Of a stretch of 64,000 nt of DNA, positions 50,382 through 58,273 are shown in pieces (within the stretch, counting starts at the first letter, position 1; each line of letters starts with the position of its first letter). The notes under the pieces are model-generated. The model searched no databases. It was not told the DNA's origin and saw only the letters and a list, made by a program, of their open reading frames with translations. A program made the translations under genes and the position numbers. This stretch comes from Phocaeicola_A sp963643925 (lineage in GTDB: Bacteria; Bacteroidota; Bacteroidia; Bacteroidales; Bacteroidaceae). The stretch lies in NCBI GenBank assembly GCA_963643925.1, contig CAVINS010000004.1, positions 6,617 to 70,616 on the forward strand. The letters run 5' to 3'.

Positions 50382-50975
50382 TCACTCCTTACCGCACTCC
50401 CGGCTCCATTTGCGCCAACCCATGATAGCTATAAACACGTAGAGTCCATAGAGTAACGCCTTGAAGGGTATACCTTTTATAATATATAGGTAACAGCAGA
50501 CGGCATCCACTACTATCCAGAAGAACCACTGCTCGATGTACTTACGCGACAGGGCCCACAGTCCCACAAACGACATGGCGTTGGTGAAGGCGTCGAGCAG
50601 GGGCACGCTGCTGTCGGTGAAGGTGATCAGCACCCAATAGGTGGCGCCCCAAGCCCCCAGGAAGAAGAGGATCACGGGCAGATAGGTGCGTAGGGGCATG
50701 CGGCTGATGACGGGAGCCTTGCGCTCTTCTTTGCGGAAGAAGTGCACGCCGAAGCGCCATACCAGGAATCCGTAGATGGCGGCGATGGTATAGTAGACCG
50801 CCATGCCAGCGTCGCCGTAGAGGCCGTGACTGTAGTAGAGGTAGATGTCGAGGGCGGGCATGACGATGCCTACCACCCACAACCAGATGTTGGCACGGTA
50901 TTCGAGCCAGATGTAGAGCAGTCCCAGCAGGGTGGTGAACAGGTCGAGCCAGTGTCCGGAAAGAAAGTCAAGCAT
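50382..50975 (-). CDS. pnuT: PnuC-family transporter, probable thiamine transporter PnuT
   Basis: This 197-residue integral membrane protein has about seven hydrophobic segments (LFTTLLGLLYIWLEYRANIW, VGIVMPALDIYLYYS, AVYYTIAAIYGFLVWRFGVH, YLPVILFFLGAWGATYWVLI, FVGLWALSRKYIEQWFFWIV, DAVCCYLYIIKGIPFKALLY) typical of the NMN/vitamin transporter fold. The generic annotation would be NMN transporter PnuC. Because it lies directly downstream of a TPP-riboswitch-controlled TonB receptor on the same strand, PnuT for thiamine is the better call. A hairpin in the 134-bp gap may reduce its transcription relative to the receptor. Confidence 0.82.
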   Translation of the reverse strand: MLDFLSGHWLDLFTTLLGLLYIWLEYRANIWLWVVGIVMPALDIYLYYSHGLYGDAGMAVYYTIAAIYGFLVWRFGVHFFRKEERKAPVISRMPLRTYLPVILFFLGAWGATYWVLITFTDSSVPLLDAFTNAMSFVGLWALSRKYIEQWFFWIVVDAVCCYLYIIKGIPFKALLYGLYVFIAIMGWRKWSRECGKE

Positions 50976-51035
50976 ATTATGTCAGTTTTAGTTTGGTTTG
51001 TGGTTCACGCCCCTACGCCGGGCGATTGAGGGCGA

Positions 51036-51084
51036 AAACCCTGCATCGCGTGGGCACTCACTCCGCTCACGCCCTGCAGGGTTT
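51036..51084 (-). terminator. Intercistronic hairpin between the TonB receptor and pnuT
   Basis: AAACCCTGCA (51036-51045) and TGCAGGGTTT (51075-51084) pair, with an inner GCGTG/CACGC stem. On the minus strand GGGTTTTC follows. It may act as a partial terminator or as an mRNA 3' stabiliser within the operon. Confidence 0.5.
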
Positions 51085-51109
51085 CTTTCTTATTTGGTAA
51101 TCTATCAGT

Positions 51110-53467
51110 TTAGAAGCGCAGCGTGAGGTGACCCATCACGTTGAATCCCGCCATGGGGATGTAGGCCAAGGCCTGGTAGCGCTTACCGCCGGTGTACCAG
51201 CCATACCAGGTGTATCCGTTGGCGGCATAGTGGCGGTCGAACACGTTGTTGAAGTCCACGCCTACCTTCACGCTCTTCACCCCGGCATTCTTCAGGTCGA
51301 TGCGCCAGTTGAGCGAGGCGTTCGACTGTGAGTAGCAAGGCAGCGATCGTGCGTCGCTCTCGGAGTTGTCCACATACTGTTTGCTCACGAAGTTGGTGTG
51401 CCACGTTGCTGAGAAACCTTTGTAGTGGAAGTCCACGAATCCGTTCAGGATGGCGCTGGGTGAGAACGAGAGGGTGGAGTTGGAGTAGTGGTTCTTCACC
51501 AGATAGTCGTCCTCGGCATCCCAGCTCTCCACATATTCGTCGAAATCCTTGATTTTGTTCCGACTCAAGGCGGCGTTACCTTCGATGCTGAGCCACGACA
51601 GGGGTGTCCATCCGGCAGTGAATTCCACACCCATACGGTAGCTCTTCTTCACGTTGGTGGTCAGTGCCTCGCCGATGTCGCTCAGTTCGCCGGTCTGCAC
51701 CAGCTGGTTGTGGTAGTTCATATAGTAGAGGTTAGCTCCCACGAACCAGTCGTCGCCGGTGTATTGGTAGCCCAGCTCCACATCGTAGACGGTCTCCTTC
51801 TTGGGGAAGGGGTTGTTGCCGTTGTCGGTGTAGTTGTTGCGCTCGGGCTCGCGGTGACTGATGGCAGCGCTCCAGTAAGCCTTGTGTCCCCCGTTGGTGT
51901 AGCTCATGCCCACTTTGGGGTTGAAGAAGTGGAACTTCTTGTTCACGTCGAGCACTTGGTTCTGGTAGGTACCGTCCTCCTGCTCGATGAACTTGTCGTT
52001 CACACCGTCGGTCTTGAAGCGTACGTAGCGGTACTGCAGGTCGACGAAAGCGTTCCAGTTGTCGGCGAAGGAGTAAGTACCCTTCACAAAGGCGCTGTAG
52101 TCGCCCTTGCGAGCGTCGCTGTCGTAATATTGGTATTTGCCGCCATTGTCCAGAATCTGTTGCTCGGCGCGTGTATCTTTAATATAGGTAAGGTATCCCC
52201 AGTGGCTGGCATCGAACTGTTGCAGACTGACTCCACCCACGAGGTCGAACTGGTCGATTTTGTAGTTGAAGTTGTACACCATGCCATAGGTGTTCTGCGT
52301 CAGCCCTTTCTTACGGATGAAGTCGCTCCGTTTCACCTTGTTGCCATCGGTGTCGCGGTAGACGAGTCCGAACTTGGCGAACTTGTAGTTGTTCTTGAAC
52401 TCCTTGTAATATCCCTCGCCGTAGGTGTAGTGCAACGCCACATTGTGTGTCCAGTGGAGCGACGGCTGCCAGGTGGCCGAGAGGATGTTGTGGTTTTGGT
52501 AGAAGTTGTCCGTTGTACGGTCCCAGTCGCTACCGTCGCGCATCTGGTAGTGTGTGGTCGTGAAGTTGCCCTTGCTCCATGCGTCCGCGTCATAGTCGAG
52601 GTTCTCCACCAGAGTGTTCACTTTACCCAGTCCGGCCTTCCACAGGTCTTTGTAGGTGGTGTAGCCATAGTCGAATAGGCTCTCGCTGGTGTCGTAGTCG
52701 GAGCCTACCACGCCGTACCATGCCTGGCCGGTCTTCTCGAAATTGCCGATGTTCTTGTAGCGAATCTGGAAGTTGTCGCCCAGCCAAGTGAGTCCACCAT
52801 AGTAGGAACCCGAGCGGCCCGACGTGCCATGTACAAATCCGTCGGTCTTGCTCTCGTGATAAGCACCGTCGAACACCAGGCGGTCAAACAGCAGGCCTGT
52901 GGAGAAGGATGCTCCCGCGTTGTAAGTAGCGAACGATCCATAGCTGCCGGTCACCTCCACGAAAGGTTTGGTCTGCGGCACGGCAGTGGCCAATGAAATG
53001 CTACCGCCGAAGGCGCCATCACCGTTGGTAGAGGAGCCCACGCCACGCTGTATCTGCACACTACCCAGCAGCGAGGCATAGGAGTTCATGTTTGCCCAAA
53101 ACACCGTCTGGTCTTCGGGCGAGTTGAGCGACACGCCGTCCAGTGTCACGTTGATGCGGCTGCCTGCCGCACCGCGCATGCGCATGTAGCAGGTACCGAT
53201 GCCTGTTCCGTTCTCGCTCCAGGCCACGATGCCTGGGGTGCGGGCGAAGAGGAAGGGTAGCTCCTTGCCGCTGGTGGCAAAGTCCTGCAACTCTTGTTTG
53301 TTGATGTTTGCTACGGCAAAGGGTGCCTCTTTCTGCACACGCACTGCCTTCACCACTACTTCGTTCAGCTGGTGAACACTCACCGAGTCTGGTTCTTGTT
53401 CAGCCATTGCCTGTTGTGCACCGAGGGCACATAGCAAGGACAAGGCTACACCATTGATTTTGTTCAT
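51110..53467 (-). CDS. TonB-dependent receptor, probable thiamine uptake
   Basis: This is a 785-residue outer-membrane receptor. The signal peptide is MNKINGVALSLLCALGAQQA then MAE. A TonB-box/plug region follows (LNEVVVKAVRVQKEAPFAVA; LPFLFARTPGIVAWSENGTG; MRMRGAAGSRINVTLDGVSL; VQIQRGVGSSTNGDGAFGGS), then a 22-strand barrel ending in an aromatic residue (MAGFNVMGHLTLRF). The TPP riboswitch immediately upstream and PnuT downstream mark it as the Bacteroidetes outer-membrane thiamine transporter; no other substrate evidence exists. Iron or cobalamin receptor is the generic alternative. Confidence 0.85.
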   Translation of the reverse strand: MNKINGVALSLLCALGAQQAMAEQEPDSVSVHQLNEVVVKAVRVQKEAPFAVANINKQELQDFATSGKELPFLFARTPGIVAWSENGTGIGTCYMRMRGAAGSRINVTLDGVSLNSPEDQTVFWANMNSYASLLGSVQIQRGVGSSTNGDGAFGGSISLATAVPQTKPFVEVTGSYGSFATYNAGASFSTGLLFDRLVFDGAYHESKTDGFVHGTSGRSGSYYGGLTWLGDNFQIRYKNIGNFEKTGQAWYGVVGSDYDTSESLFDYGYTTYKDLWKAGLGKVNTLVENLDYDADAWSKGNFTTTHYQMRDGSDWDRTTDNFYQNHNILSATWQPSLHWTHNVALHYTYGEGYYKEFKNNYKFAKFGLVYRDTDGNKVKRSDFIRKKGLTQNTYGMVYNFNYKIDQFDLVGGVSLQQFDASHWGYLTYIKDTRAEQQILDNGGKYQYYDSDARKGDYSAFVKGTYSFADNWNAFVDLQYRYVRFKTDGVNDKFIEQEDGTYQNQVLDVNKKFHFFNPKVGMSYTNGGHKAYWSAAISHREPERNNYTDNGNNPFPKKETVYDVELGYQYTGDDWFVGANLYYMNYHNQLVQTGELSDIGEALTTNVKKSYRMGVEFTAGWTPLSWLSIEGNAALSRNKIKDFDEYVESWDAEDDYLVKNHYSNSTLSFSPSAILNGFVDFHYKGFSATWHTNFVSKQYVDNSESDARSLPCYSQSNASLNWRIDLKNAGVKSVKVGVDFNNVFDRHYAANGYTWYGWYTGGKRYQALAYIPMAGFNVMGHLTLRF

Positions 53468-53539
53468 CGTTGGTATAATATATAAATTAAAAAAGAAGGG
53501 GGGAATGAATCCAGAACGGCAACTACAGAATTCGTTGCA

Positions 53540-53640
53540 ATCGTTCGTCTTTTACCTACGCCGGCATTATCCGGATCAGGTTATGGGTTTAATCTCAGCA
53601 TCCGCATCGTCTGCGGCAGCACCCCTTAGTCAGCAGTTTG
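53540..53640 (-). promoter_or_regulatory. TPP (THI-box) riboswitch
   Basis: On the minus strand the conserved TPP aptamer elements occur in order: GGGGTGC, a variable stem (GCCGCAGACGATGCGG), GCTGAGA, ACCC, then ACCTGATCCGGATAATGCCG and GCGTAGG. These match the pyrimidine- and pyrophosphate-sensor helices of the THI box. It lies 73 bp before the TonB receptor ATG. When TPP is bound, the downstream receptor-pnuT expression should fall; whether by termination or translation is not visible. Confidence 0.95.
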
Positions 53641-53651
53641 CTAACCGGCGG

Positions 53652-53659
53652 CAAAGATA
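53652..53659 (-). promoter_or_regulatory. -7 element of the thiamine uptake operon
   Basis: TATCTTTG on the minus strand lies just upstream of the riboswitch (about 12 bp). A possible -33 ATTG (53680-53677) is at 17 bp, slightly short. Confidence 0.5.
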
Positions 53660-53807
53660 CACCTTTCTTCAGAAAGCAATGCTATAAAACATAAAAAACG
53701 TACGGCTGGACAATAAAGTTCTCCGTCGGCGATGGTTCCCGCTCTGGCGGGACAATGGGGATGTTGGCTAGTGGCATGGTTTGACGGACGGGCAACTGGC
53801 TATTACG

Positions 53808-53851
53808 CTTCAGGGAAAGTCCTTGGCTGTAACCAGGAACTTTCCCTGAAG
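53808..53851. terminator. Hairpin after the WYL regulator gene
   Basis: CTTCAGGGAAAGT (53808-53820) pairs with ACTTTCCCTGAAG (53839-53851) and has an inner CCTGG/CCAAGG partial stem. It lacks a clear T-tract, so it may be a terminator or a stability element. The remaining gap holds only a TCCCGC/GCGGGA mini-stem (53745-53761). Confidence 0.5.
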
Positions 53852-53884
53852 GTCGGCGAGTAGGAGTACATCGGCACTCACCGT

Positions 53885-54841
53885 CTATTCTTCTTCCCCG
53901 TTGGTACACTCCCCCGTCTCGTAACTCCGCGTCATGTCCCTCAGGATGCCTATCATCTTCTGCCGGAGGCTCTCGGGCTGCAGCACCATGATGTTGCGGC
54001 CGTGCCACAGCAATTCCTGCAGGAAGTCGCGGCTCGGGCGGATGGTGAGCTCATAGTCCCGATACAGGCTGTCCTCCGACTCCATCAACCGTTGTTGGCT
54101 CGCATGCAGCGGCACCTCCTCTAACAGATTATACTCGGGATAGAAGGCCCGGATGCGGATGTGCTCCACCGGCTCATCGTCCACCCGCATGATGCCGAAG
54201 CAGTTCTCGTAGTAGGTATCGGGAGTGAGGAACTTCTTCATCTTCGCCGACAGCGGATGTTTCTCGCAGATGACGTCCAAGGAACTGATGCGGTCGAAGG
54301 GCAGACAGCGGACAAGCGTCTTCTCGTCGACCTTCACCGGTGAAGCCTTCACGCCTATCACGTACCAGCGCTGCTCGAAATATCTCACAAAGGCAGGCTG
54401 CAGCAACATGTCGCTCTCCACGCCGAAGGCGGAGACATACTTGAACTTCAGCAGGTAGTGCTTGTCGATGGCCCCCAGGATGTCGTCGAGGTAGGCCGAG
54501 TGATAGGGCGGTGTGTCGAGCATCACCTTGTTGTGATACTTCAGTTGTTCGCCCAGCGAGGCCAGACGCATGCTGCTGAGCAGCCACTCCGTGGTCTCGT
54601 CGCACTCCACCTTGTCACGCATCACATAGTAGCGGTAGCCGTCGGCCTTGTCACACTCCACCGTGATACCAAACTGCGAGGCGATGACCTCACGGTGGCG
54701 GTGAAACGTGCGCAAGGTCAGTTCCTCGTGGAAAGGGTTACACGACGCATTCTCCCATTCGTCAGCGATCTCCCTGAAGGTGAGATGTTTCTGCTCAAGC
54801 AAGGATATGAGCCAGCAATAGAATTTCACTCGATTATCCAT
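53885..54841 (-). CDS. WYL-domain transcriptional regulator
   Basis: This is a 318-residue regulator. An N-terminal winged HTH (NRVKFYCWLISLLEQKHLTF; LTLRTFHRHREVIASQFGIT) is followed by a WYL ligand-sensing domain (LKFKYVSAFGVESDMLLQPA; RYFEQRWYVIGVKASPVKVD; RCLPFDRISSLDV) and a C-terminal extension. I start at 54841 because the longer frame to 54895 overlaps the upstream gene. WYL proteins often control phage-defence loci such as CBASS and BREX, sensing nucleic acid. It ends the three-gene unit with the DUF4112 and coiled-coil genes, 29 bp after the DUF4112 stop. Confidence 0.86.
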   Translation of the reverse strand: MDNRVKFYCWLISLLEQKHLTFREIADEWENASCNPFHEELTLRTFHRHREVIASQFGITVECDKADGYRYYVMRDKVECDETTEWLLSSMRLASLGEQLKYHNKVMLDTPPYHSAYLDDILGAIDKHYLLKFKYVSAFGVESDMLLQPAFVRYFEQRWYVIGVKASPVKVDEKTLVRCLPFDRISSLDVICEKHPLSAKMKKFLTPDTYYENCFGIMRVDDEPVEHIRIRAFYPEYNLLEEVPLHASQQRLMESEDSLYRDYELTIRPSRDFLQELLWHGRNIMVLQPESLRQKMIGILRDMTRSYETGECTNGEEE

Positions 54842-54870
54842 ATGTTGTATCCTCCAATTTTCAAACTTTC

Positions 54871-55434
54871 TTAGAATGCCAAGACCAATGCACAAACCCC
54901 ATAAACCACCAGACCAATCAGTCCAAGTATCACAAGAATCATCACTCCCGTCCGGAAAGCCTTTCGGTTCACCTCGTTGATGATTTCCTTGTTATCCTCC
55001 ACGTAGCCCGTTATCAGTTTCAGGTTGGCAACGTAGGAACGGTTGAAGAAGTCCAATATATTGCCTATGAAAAAAGGTATGGAGCCTATCAACACGTCTA
55101 ACAGGATGTTATAGACGACCGCCAACGTCAGCGGTAATGACTTGACTTTAAATATGCTGAAGTGGATATACGGGATGGCCAGTGCAGACGACAACACGTC
55201 GCCAACCGCACACGGGATGAGACCGATGAGCGGGTCCAGGCAATACTTGTCCATATACTTGGCTATGCTCACCATCGTCCGGTAAGAAGTCTCGTTCATC
55301 AGCTCCCGGCGCCGGGCCTCCTTCTTGTCCTGCCGCACCTGTTCCTTGGCAAGAGCGTTCTCGTGTCTCGCCAACTCTTTCTCGGTATTGATGCCCAGAT
55401 CCGCCTGAGCCTGTTGTCTTCTTGAACTTTCCAT
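54871..55434 (-). CDS. DUF4112 membrane protein
   Basis: This is a 187-residue protein. An Arg/Lys/Gln-rich cytosolic start (SRRQQAQADLGINTEKELAR; QVRQDKKEARRRELMNETSY) leads into the DUF4112 core (YCLDPLIGLIPCAVGDVLSS; LTLAVVYNILLDVLIGSIPF; GNILDFFNRSYVANLKLI) with hydrophobic segments. A last transmembrane helix (TGVMILVILGLIGLVVYGVC) ends the chain. The family is uncharacterised. It sits 8 bp after the coiled-coil gene and before the WYL regulator. Confidence 0.82.
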   Translation of the reverse strand: MESSRRQQAQADLGINTEKELARHENALAKEQVRQDKKEARRRELMNETSYRTMVSIAKYMDKYCLDPLIGLIPCAVGDVLSSALAIPYIHFSIFKVKSLPLTLAVVYNILLDVLIGSIPFFIGNILDFFNRSYVANLKLITGYVEDNKEIINEVNRKAFRTGVMILVILGLIGLVVYGVCALVLAF

Positions 55435-55442
55435 ACTTATTG

Positions 55443-57611
55443 TTATAATTCTATTTGTTTGTTACCTTTCATAAATTCCATAAAATCCTTCTCACTGAGG
55501 TCGCATCCGCTCAGGTCGCTCAGTAGCAGCATGGCCTGTTTGCGCTCTGCCTCGTTGTCCGCCAGGTTGATGCGCTTGCACACCTCACGAAGGTAGGCAC
55601 TCTTATTGTCTATCCTCTCCATCGCACGTTTGAACTCATCGGCATGTTTCTTCAGCTCCTCATCGTAGGCAGCCGAAACCAGTCGGCCGTTGAGTTGCTG
55701 TGTCTTGAGACGGAGGAAGCTGTCAAACAGGGCGACACCCTGTTGTAAGGAATGCTCCATAGCGTCCGTTGTCACGGACAGCTCTTCGTCGCTATAGTCA
55801 GTAACCTCCTCCTGTGGGGCATCCCCCGCTATTCTCTTGTGGCCTCCGGTATACTCCGAGACGCCGTCGAGCAGATTCCTGGCCATATTCCTGTCGGCAT
55901 GCAGATTGTCCGCCAACAAGTTGGTAAACTGCGAGAGGTTCTGCTCGATGTCGGCAGGCAACATAGGGGCTTTCCGGTAATCGGGGATGTCGACCGTACG
56001 CACTAACTTCTCGTCTATCTTGCTCTCCATGATTTCCCGTCCCAACTTCAGCATGGCCACGATATCGCGCAGATGGGTCAGCATCTTCAGCCTCAACTCG
56101 TCGGAGCAGACAATCTTGTTCTTAATTTCGTTGGAGACCTTCGACAGTTCACTCGACAGGCGGGCATACTCATTCTTCAGTTGACTTTGGGCTGTGCGAT
56201 GCGCCTGCAGTTCGTCTTTGTCCAACTTCAAATCTACCTGATAGCCCTCATATTCCCTGATGAGGGGGAAGCACGCCGCATTCCACTCCGAGTAATTGCG
56301 GTAATACTGCCGATTGGCATTCCCCAGGGTGAACCAGTTTGCCAGGAAAAAGGGTTTGGAGGGTTTCTTCGACTTGGCTTCTAGGTAACTGGCCCGCTTG
56401 GACTCCAGTGTCGAGGTGATGTCGCTAATGAGCGAGGTGTAGACATCAATGTTCTGCAAATGGTCGTTCATCTCTGTGTCGCACACCTTCAGCTGCCGCA
56501 GCAACTCCTGGCGCCGCTCTTCCAACGGGCGGACTGACTCGTCGACATAGAGTCCGTCCAACATCGCCTTCAGGTCCGAGGCCATCAGCTTCTCGCCATA
56601 CCGCAGGAAGACGCTGGCCTTCGGGATGACGACATCGTTCAGTGTCTTGCAGATTACCAACAGCCGGCCCATGTCCGCCTTGATGCGAGTGGCATCGTGC
56701 TTCACACTGGTCTGAAACGTCGTCAGGTCCGACTTCAAGCGGTTCGTGCGCTCGCCCGTCGCCATGTAATGGTCCAGCATAGTGAGCCCGGCCATCGCCA
56801 GTCCCAACGCCTTGCTGCCGTTGGCCGCGGACTTGTAGGCTTGCAACGAGCCTTGCAACGACGTGCGAAAGCTGTCAGAAATCTCTCCCATCAAGGCTGC
56901 GCACTTGTCCGACAGTTTGTTGTACTCCAGCTCCACATACTTCAACATCTCGTCCACATCCAACCACTCGATGCGGTTGAAGTCGAACAGATCCGGCGAC
57001 ACCATCTTGATGGAGTCTCCATAGATATCTATCAGTTTCAGGGCATAGTCCCGATAGGTGTTGCCTATGTCCGTGCGCAGGGAGGTGAAGTCCTCGATGT
57101 TTCCCCGCACGCTGTCCTCGGCATAGTGGTAAGCCTCCACCATCTTGGTATAGTGGTCAAACATGGAGGAGGCCTTGCTCCTCACCTCCTTCACACCATT
57201 GGTACCCATGATGATGTCGCCCATTCGCGACGCGCCCTTGGCAAGTACCAAATTGAGGTTTTGGTCTATCCTGTCACCCAATCTGTCCAGTGCAGACGAA
57301 GACAGCGACAGTTCCTTCTCCGCCATCTTCAGCGCTTCCTCCCGGTTGCCTTGCTCCAGGCTGTCGGTCAACTCATACTCCGCCACAAGGGTAGTGCGGG
57401 AATTGTTGGAAACGAAGGCAATGGCGATGTTGCGGTCCTCATGGTAGAACTTGTAGGCCTCGAATGCCAGCCGGCTCACTTCCGACGAGTCGAAGGTTAC
57501 GCCATACTTTTTCAACTCGTAAGCCAGGTCCGCACGCAGGTACGTCTTGTTCTCCTTGCAGAGATTGTCGGCAATCGTCTTGATGGCCTTGTAAATTTCC
57601 TTGTAGTCCAT
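55443..57611 (-). CDS. Large coiled-coil protein of unknown function
   Basis: This is a 722-residue cytosolic-looking protein (no signal peptide) with long helical stretches, e.g. ALKMAEKELSLSSSALDRLG, LEERRQELLRQLKVCDTEMN, LDKDELQAHRTAQSQLKNEY and ARLSSELSKVSNEIKNKIVC. A small globular N-terminal part (MDYKEIYKAIKTIADNLCKE) precedes them. One hydrophobic spot (GSKALGLAMAGLTML) occurs near residue 270. I recognise no enzyme motif or Walker A. The SMC-like or dynamin-like appearance is not supported by a nucleotide-binding site. It heads the unit with DUF4112 and WYL genes. Confidence 0.7.
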   Translation of the reverse strand: MDYKEIYKAIKTIADNLCKENKTYLRADLAYELKKYGVTFDSSEVSRLAFEAYKFYHEDRNIAIAFVSNNSRTTLVAEYELTDSLEQGNREEALKMAEKELSLSSSALDRLGDRIDQNLNLVLAKGASRMGDIIMGTNGVKEVRSKASSMFDHYTKMVEAYHYAEDSVRGNIEDFTSLRTDIGNTYRDYALKLIDIYGDSIKMVSPDLFDFNRIEWLDVDEMLKYVELEYNKLSDKCAALMGEISDSFRTSLQGSLQAYKSAANGSKALGLAMAGLTMLDHYMATGERTNRLKSDLTTFQTSVKHDATRIKADMGRLLVICKTLNDVVIPKASVFLRYGEKLMASDLKAMLDGLYVDESVRPLEERRQELLRQLKVCDTEMNDHLQNIDVYTSLISDITSTLESKRASYLEAKSKKPSKPFFLANWFTLGNANRQYYRNYSEWNAACFPLIREYEGYQVDLKLDKDELQAHRTAQSQLKNEYARLSSELSKVSNEIKNKIVCSDELRLKMLTHLRDIVAMLKLGREIMESKIDEKLVRTVDIPDYRKAPMLPADIEQNLSQFTNLLADNLHADRNMARNLLDGVSEYTGGHKRIAGDAPQEEVTDYSDEELSVTTDAMEHSLQQGVALFDSFLRLKTQQLNGRLVSAAYDEELKKHADEFKRAMERIDNKSAYLREVCKRINLADNEAERKQAMLLLSDLSGCDLSEKDFMEFMKGNKQIEL

Positions 57612-57735
57612 AAATATTATAGTATTAGTCCAACTTCTTTTAATCGGTCACAAAGATCTGTGTCAACTGTGCCATATTTCGTCACAGCCCAATAAAGTTT
57701 CTGCTTCCACTGATGCAATTGTATAGAACAAGTCT

Positions 57736-57743
57736 CAAAGGTA
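57736..57743 (-). promoter_or_regulatory. -7 element of the coiled-coil/DUF4112/WYL unit
   Basis: TACCTTTG on the minus strand (57743-57736) lies 125 bp before the first ATG. No good -33 element; the long leader could hold a WYL operator, which I cannot identify. Confidence 0.45.
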
Positions 57744-57876
57744 ACGAAAAGAGTTGAGACGAGGACTATATTCCGCCCGAAATATTTACGACAAAGATGC
57801 GGTGATGATGATACAAAGCGTACGTCCCGATGATGTCAAGACCTAGTTATGATGATGCGAGAACACCAACTAATCG

Positions 57877-57964
57877 GGTGTACGGCAATTGCCGTACACG
57901 TGGATGACAACTGCCGTACACGTGTTTGGCAATTGCCGTACACGTGGATGGCAATTGTCAAACA
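57877..57964. repeat. Array of four 22-bp tandem repeats with perfect palindrome
   Basis: Units are 57877-57898, 57899-57920, 57921-57942 and 57943-57964. Unit 1 contains TGTACGGCAATTGCCGTACA, a perfect 20-bp palindrome; the others vary in the left half (GGATGACAACT, TTTGGCAATT, GGATGGCAATT) while keeping GCCGTACACGTG around the junctions except the last. It lies in the 660-bp gap between the coiled-coil unit and leuS, with no gene inside. The gap otherwise holds only promoter-like elements of both flanking units. Confidence 0.86.
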
Positions 57965-58193
57965 CTCTCTTTGACGAGACTCTTGCACCATATAACAGGG
58001 GCTCCGACATCATGAAGTAGGGTTTCTGCAACCATCAGGATAGCAAGAAAGGATGAGAGCAAGAAGCAGGCGATAAACACGGACAATGATGTAACTGGCG
58101 ACAAGAGCGCAACGAGTCGCTCACCGCAGCACACGGGGAAACTGACAAAACGGAGCACCCTCACGGGGCTCTAAGCAAAATAATTCGGGGAAG

Positions 58194-58227
58194 CTTGGTA
58201 TTATGCACTTGATTTCCATTATCTTTG
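58194..58227 (+). promoter_or_regulatory. Promoter of leuS
   Basis: CTTG (58194-58197), 22 bp and TATCTTTG (58220-58227) lie 46 bp before the chosen ATG. No T-box-type leader is seen. Confidence 0.6.
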
Positions 58228-58273
58228 CCGACAAAATGTGAATACTAACATCATCTACATCGATATAAGCACA

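Noticed and set aside
53454..53687. A 77-codon plus-strand frame covering the TPP riboswitch
   Set aside because: It is the antisense of the highly conserved aptamer and has no independent support.
8050..57964. CRISPR interpretation of the four repeat arrays
   Set aside because: Units follow each other without unique spacers, differ within an array, and no cas genes are present.
58238..58273. Earlier in-frame ATG of leuS
   Set aside because: It lies about 11 bp downstream of the -7 box and adds 12 residues not seen at the N-terminus of the family.
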